Assembly (NCBI GenBank): GCA_003248755.1
Contig: QFQW01000118.1
Span: forward strand, 1-7,775
Direction: 5' to 3'
Source of the DNA: Chryseobacterium sp.
GTDB lineage: Bacteria; Bacteroidota; Bacteroidia; Flavobacteriales; Weeksellaceae
DNA: 7,775 nt
The position numbers were made by a program, and so were the translations under genes. The notes under the pieces were generated by a model. That model was not told the DNA's origin. It did no database searches and saw only the letters and a list, made by a program, of their open reading frames with translations. Positions 7,075 through 7,775 of this stretch are shown one piece after another; the stretch's first letter is position 1, and every line of letters starts with the position of its first letter.

Positions 7075-7482
7075 TTAACTACAGCTTGAGCATTTCCCCT
7101 TGAGAACCAAATTAGCTCCTTCTAATTTAAAGTTTTGAGGAATTTTGATGTTTGGAATTTCAGTTTCCGTAAGACAAAAGGTATGTTTGCAGTCGGTGCA
7201 ATAAAAATGTGTGTGTAGTTCTGATAAATTGCAATTACATCCAGATTGACATAGTGCGTATTTTACAACTCCACTTCCATCATCAATGGTGTGGATGAGT
7301 TTGTGTTCCAGAAATATTTTGAGTGTTCTGAATAAGGTAACACTATCTGCTTTCTCAAACTGTTCTGCCAGCTCTTTATGGCTTACTGCGTATTGTTGTT
7401 TTAATAGCTTTTCTACCACCAACAAACGCATAGCGGTAGGCTTTATGCCTTTTTGGTTTAAAATTTTTTCTAATTCTGTCAT
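7075..7482 (-). CDS. Fur-family metal-responsive transcriptional regulator
   Basis: This 135-residue protein is a full-length DNA-binding metalloregulator of the Fur/Zur/PerR family. The winged-helix domain occupies about 1-75; the helix near 33-58 (VSHKELAEQF and SVTLFRTLKIF) is the typical recognition region. The dimerisation and metal domain carries HTHF (H90, H92), C95-x2-C98 and C131-x2-C134, the usual four-Cys structural zinc site, plus H100 and C103. Unusually, C78, C82 and C84 sit just before HTHF, where many homologues have a His-rich stretch. The gene starts with ATG 6 nt after the stop of a truncated gene, so its original promoter may have lain further upstream and may have been altered by the nearby insertion sequence. 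Position beside efflux genes suggests control of metal export rather than iron uptake. Whether it is Zur-like or another subtype cannot be decided from sequence alone. Confidence 0.93.
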   Translation of the reverse strand: MTELEKILNQKGIKPTAMRLLVVEKLLKQQYAVSHKELAEQFEKADSVTLFRTLKIFLEHKLIHTIDDGSGVVKYALCQSGCNCNLSELHTHFYCTDCKHTFCLTETEIPNIKIPQNFKLEGANLVLKGKCSSCS

Positions 7483-7488
7483 TCTAAT

Positions 7489-7770
7489 TCAAATTTCTTT
7501 TGTCCAATCATTGTTATCATCTTCGTTAACTGCTATTTGCTCTATGATGCTATTTGCTACACTGTCGGAGTACGTGCCATAGCCATTTACGAAAATACCT
7601 TTTGCTCCGTCTTTTTGGTTTCTCATTGCATACAAGATAGCTTCATCTTCCAAGTCATTCAGCCCTGTAAAACGATAAATTTTATCAATAACTATGTTGT
7701 AAATTCCAGTGATATTGACCACCCAATTCCAATTCAAAGTGACCATGTAATTTCGGTTTAAATTGACCAT
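7489..7770 (-). pseudogene. 5'-truncated small conserved gene ('phosphoribosylpyrophosphate synthetase'-like), now joined to an IS end
   Basis: The open frame gives 93 residues, but it looks like a chimera. Residues 1-24, starting at the ATG at 7770, are encoded by the repeat-rich IS tip. Residues 25-93 are the C-terminal part of a small Bacteroidota protein. The recognisable piece begins at VIDKIYRF (27-34) and includes DLEDEAILYA and VNGYGTYSDSVAN, which resembles, from memory, short proteins of about 100 residues labelled 'phosphoribosylpyrophosphate synthetase'. That label is doubtful, since they are far too short to be the enzyme. The missing N-terminal portion would have been replaced by the insertion. 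The frame remains open from the IS ATG to TGA at 7489-7491, so a hybrid protein could still be made. The stop lies 6 nt before the regulator's start, suggesting an older two-gene transcript. Confidence 0.6.
7698..7769. repeat. Three tandem 24-bp units ending in TGACCA
   Basis: Units at 7698-7721, 7722-7745 and 7746-7769 each end in TGACCA (ATTGACCA, AGTGACCA, ATTGACCA), exactly 24 bp apart. Units 1 and 3 agree at about 18 of 24 positions, and units 2 and 3 at about 16 of 24. This regular spacing is what transposase-binding sites at an IS end would look like. Confidence 0.75.
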
Positions 7771-7775
7771 CCTTA
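7698..7775. mobile_element. Terminal end of an insertion sequence, probably IS21 family (partial)
   Basis: From 7698 to the window edge the sequence is unlike the neighbouring genes and consists of regularly spaced repeats. It begins with TG, as IS21-family ends do, and this family is known for multiple terminal repeats around TGGTCA-type cores. The boundary at 7698 coincides with the point where resemblance to the interrupted gene is lost. No transposase (istA/istB) is inside the window, so the family call rests on the end structure alone. Confidence 0.55.

Overview
The window is an AT-rich stretch in which every supported gene lies on the minus strand. It most likely comes from a member of the Bacteroidota. 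Reasons: the metal-efflux RND pump is fused to its outer-membrane factor, an arrangement I associate with this phylum; a small Cys-rich protein resembles the DUF6660 type; Shine-Dalgarno sites are not evident; and one intergenic region carries a TAnnTTTG-type -7 promoter element. I cannot resolve the genus.

Layout in the direction of transcription (right to left): (1) 7698-7775, the tip of an insertion sequence that looks IS21-like, made of three 24-bp tandem repeat units; the element continues beyond the window. (2) 7489-7697, the 3' remnant of a small conserved gene of the type often called 'phosphoribosylpyrophosphate synthetase' in Bacteroidota, whose 5' half has been replaced by the IS end. 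(3) 7075-7482, a Fur-family metalloregulator, starting 6 nt after the remnant. (4) 7018-7074, a short intergenic region with a perfect 7-1-7 inverted repeat (the geometry of Fur/Zur/PerR boxes) next to a TAnnTTTG promoter element. (5) 6691-7017, a small Cys-rich exported protein. (6) 6539-6690, a 152-bp gap with no clear promoter. (7) 2171-6538, a 1455-residue fusion of a CzcA-type proton/metal antiporter with a TolC/CzcC-type outer-membrane factor. (8) 886-2163, a CzcB-type lipoprotein adaptor, 7 nt downstream. (9) 868-1, the N-terminal 289 residues of a P1B-type metal ATPase, 17 nt downstream and running off the window.

Together these form a divalent heavy-metal resistance island. The ATPase would move metal from cytoplasm to periplasm. 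The RND pump, adaptor and fused outer-membrane channel would carry it from the periplasm out of the cell. The Fur-family protein would sense metal and act at the 7-1-7 site, and the Cys-rich protein may bind metal in the periplasm. Residues favour Zn/Cd/Co-type over Cu/Ag-type substrates, by family inference only. The points most worth checking are the 7-1-7 operator, the intact signal peptide buried in the fusion protein, the unusual Cys cluster of the regulator, and the IS-truncated gene directly upstream of it.
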